From Tunturibacter psychrotolerans (lineage in GTDB: Bacteria; Acidobacteriota; Terriglobia; Terriglobales; Acidobacteriaceae): a stretch of DNA of 64,000 nt. This document shows, one piece after another, positions 37,286 through 46,600 of this stretch (position 1 is its first letter; every line of letters starts with the position of its first letter). The notes under the pieces are model-generated. The model saw nothing but the letters and a program-made list of their open reading frames with translations. It was not told the origin of the DNA and searched no databases. The translations under genes and the position numbers were made by a program. Location of the stretch: contig NZ_CP132942.1 of NCBI RefSeq assembly GCF_040359615.1, positions 5,146,001-5,210,000 on the forward strand. Direction: 5' to 3'.

Positions 37286-38509
37286 ATGAAGGTTTACATC
37301 TCCTCCACCTATCAGGATCTGGTCGAGTATCGGGCTGCGGTGGACCGGACTCTGCGTCGAATGGGACACGACGTAATCGGCATGGAACAGTACATTGCCG
37401 AGGGTAGCAAACCAGTCGACCGATGCAAGGCGGATGTCCGTGTCGCCGATGTCTATGTGATTATCGTCGCCTGGCGTTTCGGCTATGTGCCGGATCTCTC
37501 TGTCTCGCCACCGTCGCCTCGCTCCATCACAGAGATAGAGCTTGCCGAGGCGAAGGCCAGCGGCAAGGCTGTGCTCGCCTTCCTGCTGGACCCGGAGACG
37601 CCCTGGCCACCCAACAGGGTCGACGCAATGGGGGGTGTAACTGGCGCAAGTGCAGACGTTTTGCGACTGCGCTCCGAACTCGGTACAGACTACCTGGCAG
37701 GCATCTTCCGTACGCCGGATGACCTTGCCAGCCAAGTTGCAGCGGCGGTGTCAGCTCAAGGGCTGACTCGCCACATGGTTGACCGAGTGCTGGGCGAGAC
37801 CTCCGTCGCGAGTCCCGACATGGACACCTTTGCGCAAGGCGTTGAGATCCAGCTTTCAGCTTCGAGCTCATTCAGCATAAAGAACATGATTCGGAATGCC
37901 GGTATGTCGCGGGCGCTGGTGCTCCAGATCGATTCGGGAGATCGTTGGTGGTCGACACGGCTTTTTCTGCTGGCCAGTTTGCTGCGTTCGCTCACCACCG
38001 TCCGGCAGGTGGTCTTTTGCGACACGGATGGCCGTTTCGTTGGAATGGCTAGTCCGGCGGCGATCATGGATGGGCTGGCAAGCGCCTTTCCGGAGTTGGA
38101 CGAGTTCGCACGCACCTTACGCGTGGGAGTCGCATCGTCTGACATTGAACGCGAGACCGATCGTCAGACCTCAGCCTGGAATCAATTCCTGAATCCGCCG
38201 CCCACCGGACCACCCCAAGTTTCACCAATCAGCGAATTTCAATTGAAGGTCGGCGTACGATCACCGCTACTTGAGGAATGGATTGGCGAACGCTGGGTCA
38301 GCCGTTGTATTCGTATGGATGGTTATGACCTGAGCATGAGCCAGGTGCAGCAAATCGTAGACTCTCTGCTGGCTGACGTTCCGGTTCAACGCACCAGAAA
38401 AGCCCCGGATTCTGGCGTCGAACTGCTGGTCGTAGACCGCGACGCCTTCGCACTTGAGCTGGCGCGGGAATGGGTACGTTCGGGTCTGCCTCGCTCATCG
38501 ATGCGTTAA
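37286..38509 (+). CDS. DUF4062-domain protein
   Basis: 407 residues. The N-terminal 95 residues are DUF4062: VYISSTYQDLVEYRAAVDRTL, CKADVRVADVYVIIVAWRFGYVP and SITEIELAEAKASGK. This small Rossmann-like domain is often fused to STAND ATPases or TIR domains in bacterial defence proteins. The rest (about 165-407) is not recognised; it includes RALVLQIDSGDRWWSTRLFL and RQVVFCDTDGRFVGMASP, and may be a sensor or effector. Unlike most relatives, no P-loop ATPase is fused, so a partner in trans is possible. Spacing to the next gene is 186 bp. Confidence 0.75.
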   Translation: MKVYISSTYQDLVEYRAAVDRTLRRMGHDVIGMEQYIAEGSKPVDRCKADVRVADVYVIIVAWRFGYVPDLSVSPPSPRSITEIELAEAKASGKAVLAFLLDPETPWPPNRVDAMGGVTGASADVLRLRSELGTDYLAGIFRTPDDLASQVAAAVSAQGLTRHMVDRVLGETSVASPDMDTFAQGVEIQLSASSSFSIKNMIRNAGMSRALVLQIDSGDRWWSTRLFLLASLLRSLTTVRQVVFCDTDGRFVGMASPAAIMDGLASAFPELDEFARTLRVGVASSDIERETDRQTSAWNQFLNPPPTGPPQVSPISEFQLKVGVRSPLLEEWIGERWVSRCIRMDGYDLSMSQVQQIVDSLLADVPVQRTRKAPDSGVELLVVDRDAFALELAREWVRSGLPRSSMR

Positions 38510-38695
38510 CACCGTCTAATTAAACTTGTGTGCACGAATCCAGCGCCGGCTTTGTTGAGCGTGTGATAGAGGGAACCCGCGAGAGGATCACACCTCCTGA
38601 TTGCCTGATCGATTACTATTCGTGCATTCATCTACGGCGCTTGAGTCGTCGTCCCAAATGAACCTTCTCAAGTCTAACCAAAACAGTTACTAAAA

Positions 38696-39613
38696 ATGAA
38701 GGGAGATACAAACGTGCCAACGCGGCGAGTATTTGTCAGCATGCCGGCCGATTTTGCTTTGAATCAAACCCAGAACGATCTCAAATGGGCGATAGTGAAG
38801 GAAATTGAGGGGCTCGGCTACGAAGCCCAGGTGTTCGGCGGTCCGACCGGCGGATGGGGTCTTGCGGCCGGAACGGGCTGGAGCCTTGCTGAAGTAGATC
38901 GGGTGATGCGGCGCTGCTCTGGAGCCGCGTTAATCGGTTTGCCTAAATGGCGAGTTCAAACTGAACAGCGTGAGATTTTACTGCCTACGGAGTACTGCCA
39001 CTACGAAGGCGGGGTAGCCTACACCTGTGGTTTGCCGATTCTCGCAGCCGTCGAACAGGGCCTCGAGCCAAGGGTGCTTTTCAACTGGTCCGGTGGCCTC
39101 GAGATAATCACTATACCTCAGAATGCTCAGATCGGATGGCTCCAGAATGATGCATTCCGCAGACCTTTCGCGACTTGGAAGAAGAAGTTAGAACGTCGAC
39201 GCGACGTCTTCTTGGGTTATGCGAGCAGTTCACGCGGGCTGGCAGTCAATCTTAAACGATTTCTCACCGAACTTGGAGTGAGTTCGCTCGATTGGCACGA
39301 CGACTTCGCCCCTGGGAAGAGCATCTTGGATCAAATAACCGAGGCAGTTTCGCGCTGTAGCGGCGGTATATTCCTGTTCACAAATGACGATAGATTGGAT
39401 ACCCCCGGGGAGAACACGATTCCTCGTGACAATGTGGTGCTGGAAGCTGGGTTCTTTATTAGCGCGAAAGGAAAGGACCGCGTTCTGATAGTGCGCCAGA
39501 AAGGATCGAAGATGCCCGCTGATCTAGGCGGAGACATCTACGCCGCGTTGGAGGACAAGTCAGATATAGCTCCGATTGAGGCATCCATCAGAGCATTCGC
39601 AGAGAACTTGTAG
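38696..39613 (+). CDS. Double Rossmann protein with C-terminal Cap12-type TIR-like domain
   Basis: 305 residues from ATG 38696; a GTG at 38714 has a better-spaced GGGAG and may be the true start. Residues 10-150 form an NDT-like domain (VFVSMPADFALNQTQND; YEGGVAYTCGLPIL). Residues 168-300 match the TIR-like nucleotide-binding family (PF10137): RDVFLGYASSSRGLAVNLKRF, DQITEAVSRCSGGIFLFTNDD, PRDNVVLEAGFFISAKGKDRV with Glu250, and MPADLGGDIYAAL. In CBASS and related systems this domain degrades NAD when activated. The N-terminal domain could be the sensor. No CD-NTase is present nearby. Confidence 0.8.
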   Translation: MKGDTNVPTRRVFVSMPADFALNQTQNDLKWAIVKEIEGLGYEAQVFGGPTGGWGLAAGTGWSLAEVDRVMRRCSGAALIGLPKWRVQTEQREILLPTEYCHYEGGVAYTCGLPILAAVEQGLEPRVLFNWSGGLEIITIPQNAQIGWLQNDAFRRPFATWKKKLERRRDVFLGYASSSRGLAVNLKRFLTELGVSSLDWHDDFAPGKSILDQITEAVSRCSGGIFLFTNDDRLDTPGENTIPRDNVVLEAGFFISAKGKDRVLIVRQKGSKMPADLGGDIYAALEDKSDIAPIEASIRAFAENL

Positions 39614-40305
39614 CGAAGTTTGTCGGCTCGTGAGCACATCGTTTATTTCGCGAATCAAGCGTTTCAGCGCTCCCCTCGCCTCGGTGACATCACTCGAAGA
39701 AGCGACGAACCTCTGAAGGTGCACGGATTTTGAACAACATCAGCCGTGGACTACGGATTCTAGAGCGTAGTTTTGCACGCTAAAGATAGCACTCTACTTG
39801 GGCGATGCAAGTAGGAAATCGTCAGGATTACGATCTAAATAGCTACGAAAAGATGATCCACTCGCCATCTTTACGAGCGTGGCTAAGGACGAAGAGTGCC
39901 ACAACGCACATCCTAGCAAACGAGGCATAAGCCGAGTAACTTTTTTTCAGATTCAGCGAACACTATGGCACACTTTTGGCAACAAGCCCCTTCACGTCAG
40001 ATCGCAACCCTTTGACCGTCATGTGGTCCAACGTAAGGCGTCCGCTTATCCCATGCGGAAACGTGTTCGAGTTCATCCGTAGTCCCACAATGGACTCTGA
40101 AGGAGTTCCCACTACGGTCGTCATAGAGGCAGTGGGACAGTCGGCTTCATTTACAACCTCTAGTGACGAGTGTTCGAGGGTAAGCCAATTGTGTGGGATT
40201 TGACGCGCCCTACCCACAGACTCGAATATTTCTTGACCTTCGGACTGAAGCATGGGATGCTTCAACCCTCGGCCCCCTCTTTCAATTTCACATGCGGAGA
40301 TTCAC
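39614..40305. other. Intergenic stretch without a recognised gene
   Basis: About 690 bases with no convincing coding frame on either strand. Confidence 0.35.
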
Positions 40306-41208
40306 TTGAATAGGACGGTTTTCCACGCCTGCGCCCTTCTGCCGATCTTTCTAATCGCCGGATGCGATTCAGAAAGATTAAAACAGTTCTCAGATCTGGC
40401 GGCTGCCGGTACGGCCTATGCGGCTGCCGAGGCAGCATTATCCGATCAGCTCTCATCCACATACATTCAAGCCGACAGCGTTTTGCTGGCTCGACAGAAA
40501 GATATCAAAACACAAGCACCAGCATCCGCCCTAGAGGCGGCAATTAAACAAGCTAATACAGACGTGGAGACATATCTAGTAACTCTTAGCAAGGTTGACC
40601 AGCAGACTAAGATTTTGGGAATGTACTTCACACAAATGTCGCTTCTAGCCGACACCAAAAACAGTGACGGCATCGTCAAGTCCGCCGACGGATTGTTGGA
40701 GCAGTTAGGGAGCATCGATAAAAGCCTTGAAAGCACAGCCATTGGCGGTAAGGTAGTCGGAGATTCCGTGAAGGAGTTCGCTCCACTAGTGGTTGAACAC
40801 TTTCAAGTCAAAGCCTTAGATGCAAATCTACAGAAGAACGCTGATGAGATCGATCGGGCGCTTGCGCTGCAGCAGGCAGCCATCTCAGTGATGACCACCG
40901 CCCTCACCCAGAGCTTAAGTACTATCAACTCATATACCGAGGACGAGAAAGTCGTCGGTCCGTTCAAGAGTCCCGGCCCACTCCCCAAGACATGGGTACA
41001 GGACCGAGAAACCCTCATTCGCACCCAACTAGATCTCGCAAAATCGCAGGCTGCTAACGACTCGGTTACCAAGCTTAGGACAGCTTTTCGCGACGTTGTC
41101 TCGAACAAGGGAGCGAAGGTCAACTTTAGTGACCTGCTAAATACGATCAGTCAAATGGCGGGCTATGTCTCCGACCTAAAGACTACAGTCAATCCCGCTG
41201 CTAAATAA
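40306..41208 (+). CDS. Helical lipoprotein of unknown function
   Basis: 300 residues. TTG 40306 is preferred (GCGGAG seven bases upstream) over an ATG at 40252, because it places a classic lipoprotein leader at the N-terminus (FHACALLPIFLIAGC, lipobox IAGC). The mature part is almost all alpha-helical and Ala/Lys/Gln-rich, with heptad-like stretches (DLAAAGTAYAAAEAALSDQL; QKNADEIDRALALQQAAISV). No enzymatic motif. The small gene 32 bp downstream also encodes a helical protein, so the two probably form a unit on the membrane. Family unknown. Confidence 0.65.
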   Translation: MNRTVFHACALLPIFLIAGCDSERLKQFSDLAAAGTAYAAAEAALSDQLSSTYIQADSVLLARQKDIKTQAPASALEAAIKQANTDVETYLVTLSKVDQQTKILGMYFTQMSLLADTKNSDGIVKSADGLLEQLGSIDKSLESTAIGGKVVGDSVKEFAPLVVEHFQVKALDANLQKNADEIDRALALQQAAISVMTTALTQSLSTINSYTEDEKVVGPFKSPGPLPKTWVQDRETLIRTQLDLAKSQAANDSVTKLRTAFRDVVSNKGAKVNFSDLLNTISQMAGYVSDLKTTVNPAAK

Positions 41209-41240
41209 ATTGACTTACTCAGAATCAGGAGAGAAATCCG

Positions 41241-41582
41241 ATGCAATCTTCAGCTCTTTATTCCATGACCCTTCAGAGTCTTGTCGGCCTGCGAAACGAG
41301 ATGGTTACCTCAGATTGGATCGATGCAGTAAATGCTCTACCCAATCCAAATGACCAGATCAGGGCTCAAGCCACCGCTTTCAAGGTCGAACATGCTATCC
41401 AGGTGCTTTCAAATGCAGCCCTCAGCGATATAGCGGACCAAATGGTAGCTCAGCAGGCAGCGATTACAGCTGCCACAACGGAACTTAAAGACTCACTCGG
41501 AGATTTAACCAAGCTCACCAACATCCTCGACGATGTGACTCAAGTCCTTACAGTTGTCGGTCAGATCGTATCCCTCGCTTAG
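41241..41582 (+). CDS. Small helical protein paired with the lipoprotein
   Basis: 113 residues; AGGAG eight bases before the ATG. Predominantly helical, with amphipathic stretches (DQIRAQATAFKVEHAIQVL; DQMVAQQAAITAATTELKDS) and a hydrophobic C-terminus (VTQVLTVVGQIVSLA) that might insert into a membrane. 32 bp after the lipoprotein gene, so likely co-transcribed. No family recognised. Confidence 0.6.
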   Translation: MQSSALYSMTLQSLVGLRNEMVTSDWIDAVNALPNPNDQIRAQATAFKVEHAIQVLSNAALSDIADQMVAQQAAITAATTELKDSLGDLTKLTNILDDVTQVLTVVGQIVSLA

Positions 41583-42133
41583 AGGAGTCCGATCCGCCTC
41601 AGGGTGCGATTTGATGAAGCCGTTCTTTTCGAACTTCCAATATCTGAATGTTGTTATTGTCCCTGAGACGACCGAACCCGAGGCGTCCGAACCCACTCAG
41701 ATACCGCTAGTCGTTGCCTGAGTACCGTCCAGATATGCCGATTTCTCGCTTATGCGTTAATGCAGGAAAGACCACTGAGTTTCAGGTAAAACGGCTGCCG
41801 AGCCTGCGTGTCGATGGAAAATCAGATTAACCAGCACCTTGCCGAGGCGGCAAGCCAATCGAACGATACCAGGCGATGTGCGGGTTGCCAAGCGCGAAGG
41901 CCCCCGGTGGTTACCGCCAGGAATCCGAAGCTGATCTCGGCGATGCTCGCGAAACTATGCCGCCTAGTGCGGCCTATCGGCCGAGTCTTATGGCCTCGAT
42001 GCGCCTCCGAAGAAGCTCGGACACGTGTCCTATCAATCGAAGTCCGTGCGAGCCTGCCCCAAAACGGAATGAAAGTTTGATCTGGGCTCAAAACTAACTT
42101 GGTGCTAATATCTTTGCCAGCCGAGCGTCAACA
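41583..42133. other. Intergenic stretch before the TIR-STAND operon
   Basis: No convincing gene. The promoter of the operon beginning at 42134 should lie here; none was identified. Confidence 0.35.
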
Positions 42134-43678
42134 ATGTCTACCCCGAGTTTAATCACGGAGCAGGGCTTCACTGGTGGCTTCCCTGTAGATCTGTTTATTA
42201 GCTACGGCCACATCGACAATCAGGCGAACTGGATAACGCATCTTCATTCGGCCCTTCAAACGCGATTGCAGGAATTACTAGGAACCGATCAGATAGTCAT
42301 CTGGCGTGATGTAAAGCTCAACGGTCTCGATCTTCTTTGGGACACCATCCGACCGAAAGTGACCGGTTCAGCCTTATTTCTTTCCGTTTTATCCCCTCGT
42401 TATGTAAGTTCAGACTCCTGTCGCCAGGAGGTGGACTGTTTCGTCGAGGCTGCTGAGAGAGATAATAGATGGCGCTCAGATACTCAATCGCGATTGATAA
42501 GAGTGGTAAAGACAAGACTCGCGGAAGGGGTTCAACAACCTTTGAGTTTTGATGCGACGCTGGGCTACGAGTTCTATCAGACAGACGATCAAAATCCCGA
42601 CATCTTCTATGAGTTTGGGTCTCAGGAAGGAAGGCCCCGCTTCGACAACTTCGCCGAACGAGTCAATGTTCTAGCGCAAACAGTTGCCCGGGCATTGTTA
42701 AAGTTCCGACAAGCCAAACGTGCGACAAAACCGAATGTACGCACAATTTTTCTTTCGCCAACCACGAGAGACCTGGAACAATACCGCCTTTCGATTCAAA
42801 GTGAGCTTGTCGGTCGCGGTCACAATGTGATTCCTACGGTGCCTTTGCCATATACAGCCGCCGAATTAGTATCGACCATCGAATCACTGCTGGCGAATGC
42901 TGACGTTTCAGTCCAACTGATCGGTCGAAATTACGGCCTTATTCCTGAAGAGGAGACGAGGTCGCTCGGGGAACTGTCTTATGATCTGACGCTGGCTCAA
43001 GGGGCGAGGATTAATTTTCATCAGTTGATTTGGATACCGGAGGACCTGCAGAATCCGGAAAACGCCCAGCAGACTTTCATTACAAAACTACGCGGGACAC
43101 AGGACGAACCCGCGGTCTCTGGGAAGGCTGATGTATTTGAGACGTCGTTTGAAAGTTTCAAGGAAGGGGTCCTGGATGTTTTATCGCAGAAGCTGGAGGT
43201 GCCTCCGATTCCAGTCGCCATCAAGACGAAAGCCGTATATCTACTATGCGATCAACCTGATCTTAAAGAGGAACAGCTAAGGAAGATAAAAGCATATTTG
43301 CGCAGCTATGGATATCCGGTAGAGGTGCCTGTCTTTCAGGGTGATCCCGAAGAGCTCCGCATGATGGAAGAGGAACTGATATTAGACACGGATGCTGCGT
43401 TGATTTACTACGGTACAGCTAAAGACTTGTGGGTAATGCGCAAGCGAAAGAGCATCTTAAAAGTTCTAAGCAGCAGGCCGAAGGGGCGCAATTACACTCG
43501 GGCTCTCTATTTGGCCACTCCGAAGGACGACATTAAGGCGGCCAACTACCTCGCGGTATCGGATCATAACTATCTGGAAATAATGGGATTCTCACCGCTC
43601 TTGCTATTGGGCGATTGCGAGGATTTTGGACCGGAGAAGATCACACCCTTCATTCAGCTGCTTGAAAAGGAGCAGTGA
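42134..43678 (+). CDS. TIR - DUF4062-like - Rossmannoid protein, first gene of a TIR-STAND operon
   Basis: 514 residues in three modules. Residues 16-195: TIR (VDLFISYGHIDNQANW; IVIWRDVKLNG; ALFLSVLSPRYVSSDSCRQE with the expected Glu). Residues 205-330: DUF4062-like (RTIFLSPTTRDLEQYRLSI; ADVSVQLIGRNYGLIP). Residues 360-514: a further alpha/beta domain (KAVYLLCDQPDLKEEQLRKI; AALIYYGTAKDLW; YTRALYLATPKDD), perhaps another TIR-like fold. The stop overlaps the start of the nSTAND1 gene (TGATG), so the two are translationally coupled and probably form one complex: a TIR effector controlled by a STAND ATPase. Confidence 0.85.
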   Translation: MSTPSLITEQGFTGGFPVDLFISYGHIDNQANWITHLHSALQTRLQELLGTDQIVIWRDVKLNGLDLLWDTIRPKVTGSALFLSVLSPRYVSSDSCRQEVDCFVEAAERDNRWRSDTQSRLIRVVKTRLAEGVQQPLSFDATLGYEFYQTDDQNPDIFYEFGSQEGRPRFDNFAERVNVLAQTVARALLKFRQAKRATKPNVRTIFLSPTTRDLEQYRLSIQSELVGRGHNVIPTVPLPYTAAELVSTIESLLANADVSVQLIGRNYGLIPEEETRSLGELSYDLTLAQGARINFHQLIWIPEDLQNPENAQQTFITKLRGTQDEPAVSGKADVFETSFESFKEGVLDVLSQKLEVPPIPVAIKTKAVYLLCDQPDLKEEQLRKIKAYLRSYGYPVEVPVFQGDPEELRMMEEELILDTDAALIYYGTAKDLWVMRKRKSILKVLSSRPKGRNYTRALYLATPKDDIKAANYLAVSDHNYLEIMGFSPLLLLGDCEDFGPEKITPFIQLLEKEQ

Positions 43679-46600
43679 TGTCGACCAGCCCGACTTTAGA
43701 TGAAACTCTTCACTCACCTTTTCCGGGTCTCCGATCATTCTCCCAGAATGAAAGTGAACTATTCTTTGGCCGCGAGGGGCAGAGTGACGAACTCGCGCGA
43801 AAACTGAGTCAATCGCGCTTCGTTGCTGTTGTCGGCACATCGGGTAGTGGCAAGTCTTCGCTCGTAAGGGCAGGCCTGTTGCCTTCTCTGGAAGGAGGGT
43901 GCCTGGTAGAAGCGGGCTCCAATTGGCGCATTGTGGATATGCGGCCGGGCAGCCGTCCAATCGATAATCTGGCTGCAGCACTGGATCTAGCTCACCTCTC
44001 CAACACTTCGATTGACGTCGATGTTTTGCGAAGCAGCTCTCTCTCTCTGTCGGATTTTGTTAGCAAAATCTATGAGAGAAAAGAAGGTCTCGATTTCCGT
44101 GAAAACCTCCTGATACTTGTTGACCAGTTTGAAGAATTATTTCGGTACAAATCCCGTAACGGCGATATGGAAGATCGCGACGAAAAAGCAGCTTTCGTCA
44201 AATTGCTCCTCGAGGTCTCCAGACAGCGAAGCGCACCTGTTTATGTAGTAATTACTATACGCTCGGATTTTCTCGGAGACTGTGCCCGCTTCCGGGATTT
44301 GCCAGAAACCATCAACGTGGGACAGTATCTAATTCCCAGGATGACGCGCGAACAGCGTCGTAAGGCAATCGAAGGACCGATCCACATTGCCGGAAGCGCG
44401 ATTACGCCGCGCTTGGTACAACGCATTCTGAATGATGTGGGAGAGGATCCCGATCAACTACCGGTAATGCAGCATGCACTAATGCGCACCTGGTATCACT
44501 GGCTCAGCCAAGGGAACGTTGAGAGGCCAGTCGACATTGAGGACTATGAGGCGATTGGGACACTTCAAAATGCATTATCCAGTCATGCTGACGAGGCATA
44601 TCTCGAAGCTACCGCCAAAATGCCCGAACATGGTGGCCGGATTACAAAGCGCATCTTCCAGCGCTTGCGAGAAAAGGACCCCTCCGGCCGTGAGATCCGA
44701 CGTCCGACGTCGCTTCATGAGCTGTGCGCGGTTTCTGATGCGTCAATGGAAGAGGTGCTTTCTGTTCTGGAGTGCTTTCGGCGCGAGGGCAGATCTTTCC
44801 TCATGCCTCCGATGACAACAGACCTTCACGATATAAGGGAAGTGGACATAACGCACGAGTCCCTATTGCGGCAATGGAAACGACTACAGGGGCCGCCGTC
44901 CGAAGATTCAGGATGGCTGGCTGACGAGGAAGAGTCGCGGCGCACGATGATGCGGTTGGCGGCTTGGGCCGAGCAGCCAGTTCAGGGCGATCCTGATTAT
45001 CTGCGAGGCCCCTTGCTGCAGTTATCGTTGGATTGGTGGGACAAGCGTAAGCCGAATGAGACGTGGGCCGAGCGATATACCCAAAGCTTTTCGGATGCTC
45101 TAAACTTTCTCCGCGCAAGTGAGGAAAATCGAATAAATGAAATCGGTCGCGAAGAAGAGCGTCAGCGATCAGAGGCGAAGACTCGCCGAGAGCAAAGCCT
45201 TCGCGATGAGGAACTGAGAGCAAAGCAACTCAAGGCACGCAGATTTCGACTCATTTCAATTGCGGCACTTATCGGCTTCGCTTTGATGAGCCTAATAGCT
45301 ATCTATGCATTCGTAGAGCGACAGCAGGCTAAAAAAGCGGAATTCCAGGCTAAACAAGCGGAATTCCAGGCTAAACAAGCAGAAGTCCAGGAGGAGAAAT
45401 TAAATGGCCTGTTGAACGGTAAGATCGCAGATCTGGCGTTTGAAACAAGCAGGGCTGAGGCTGAAAAAAAGCGGGCTGATGAAAATGCCGCCCAAGCAAC
45501 CCGCGAGAAGAGAGCTGCGATAGCTGCGCGGACGAGCGCTCAAGCGCTCAATCGCTTGCGTGATCAGCCGGATTTAGCGTTTCTATTGGCTGTAGAAGCC
45601 AGCCGCGAGGGAGAGGCTCCGGAGATCCGGAGTGGCCTTCTTACTGAACTTCAATCGGTTCCCAACCTCCTGACTCTTTTAAATGATCAAGCCCCAATCG
45701 TAGACATGGCCTTTCGAGGAAACACTCTTATCTCGGTTGATACGGGTGGCAAGATTTCAACTCGCGACGATGATGGATCTTCCTCTGGAGAGCTCGCTCT
45801 CAAATTGGGATCTGGAACTCCATTGAGGCTATTCCCGGAAAGAGGTCTACTTTTCACATACGGCCAATTGCTCGGAGATCAAAGCGGAATCTCGGCACCA
45901 CTTCGCGTTTGGGACACGACTACGAGCGAACCTGTCCATCTGATTCCGCCAACTTCCTTGCGTGCTGGGTCGCTTCTTGCATTCAGTGGGAATAGCGAAG
46001 TTCTGGTACAGTCATCGTCCGACGGCCACGCCAAAATCTTCGATCTGACAGGCAAAAAAGAAGGCGGCGTAAGTCTAAGCATTGGGGCCCATATTACTGC
46101 GATTGCGCTAAGCCACGATGGGAAGATATTGGCGACGGCTGATGGGGATACCGTAGGTCTGTGGGATTTACACGATATGAGTAGAAAGACTCTGCCAGCT
46201 GCAGCAACTTCTCGAATTGAGCTGCTCGAGTTCTCGGCCAATAGCAAATTTCTTGCGGCTGCGAGTTACGACTCTTCGACCATTTGGTATTGGAACATTA
46301 CCTCTTCTGCTCCCACTCTTCAGACAGTCTCGCAGAACGCGCAAATATCACGTCTTACTTTTAACCATGACGCGACACTCCTTGCATCGGGCAATACATC
46401 TGGTTATGTCGGAATATGGAACATTGCGAACAAGCAACAGATATGGCAAGAACAGGCGCACTCCTCCCGAGTTACTAGAATTGCTTTCAGCGCTGATGAC
46501 AAGACGCTTGCGTCGGCAGCCGGCAGCCAAATAGCCCTTTGGAGTGTTGACCGACAAGATTTAAATAAAGTAATTTCAAGTGCGTCCAGATCGCTGATGA

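Noticed and set aside
38696..39613. Thoeris or Pycsar assignment for the TIR-like genes
   Set aside because: No ThsA-type SIR2-SLOG effector and no nucleotide cyclase is encoded in the window. The SIR2-TIR protein at 55972 lacks a SLOG domain, so it is not ThsA.
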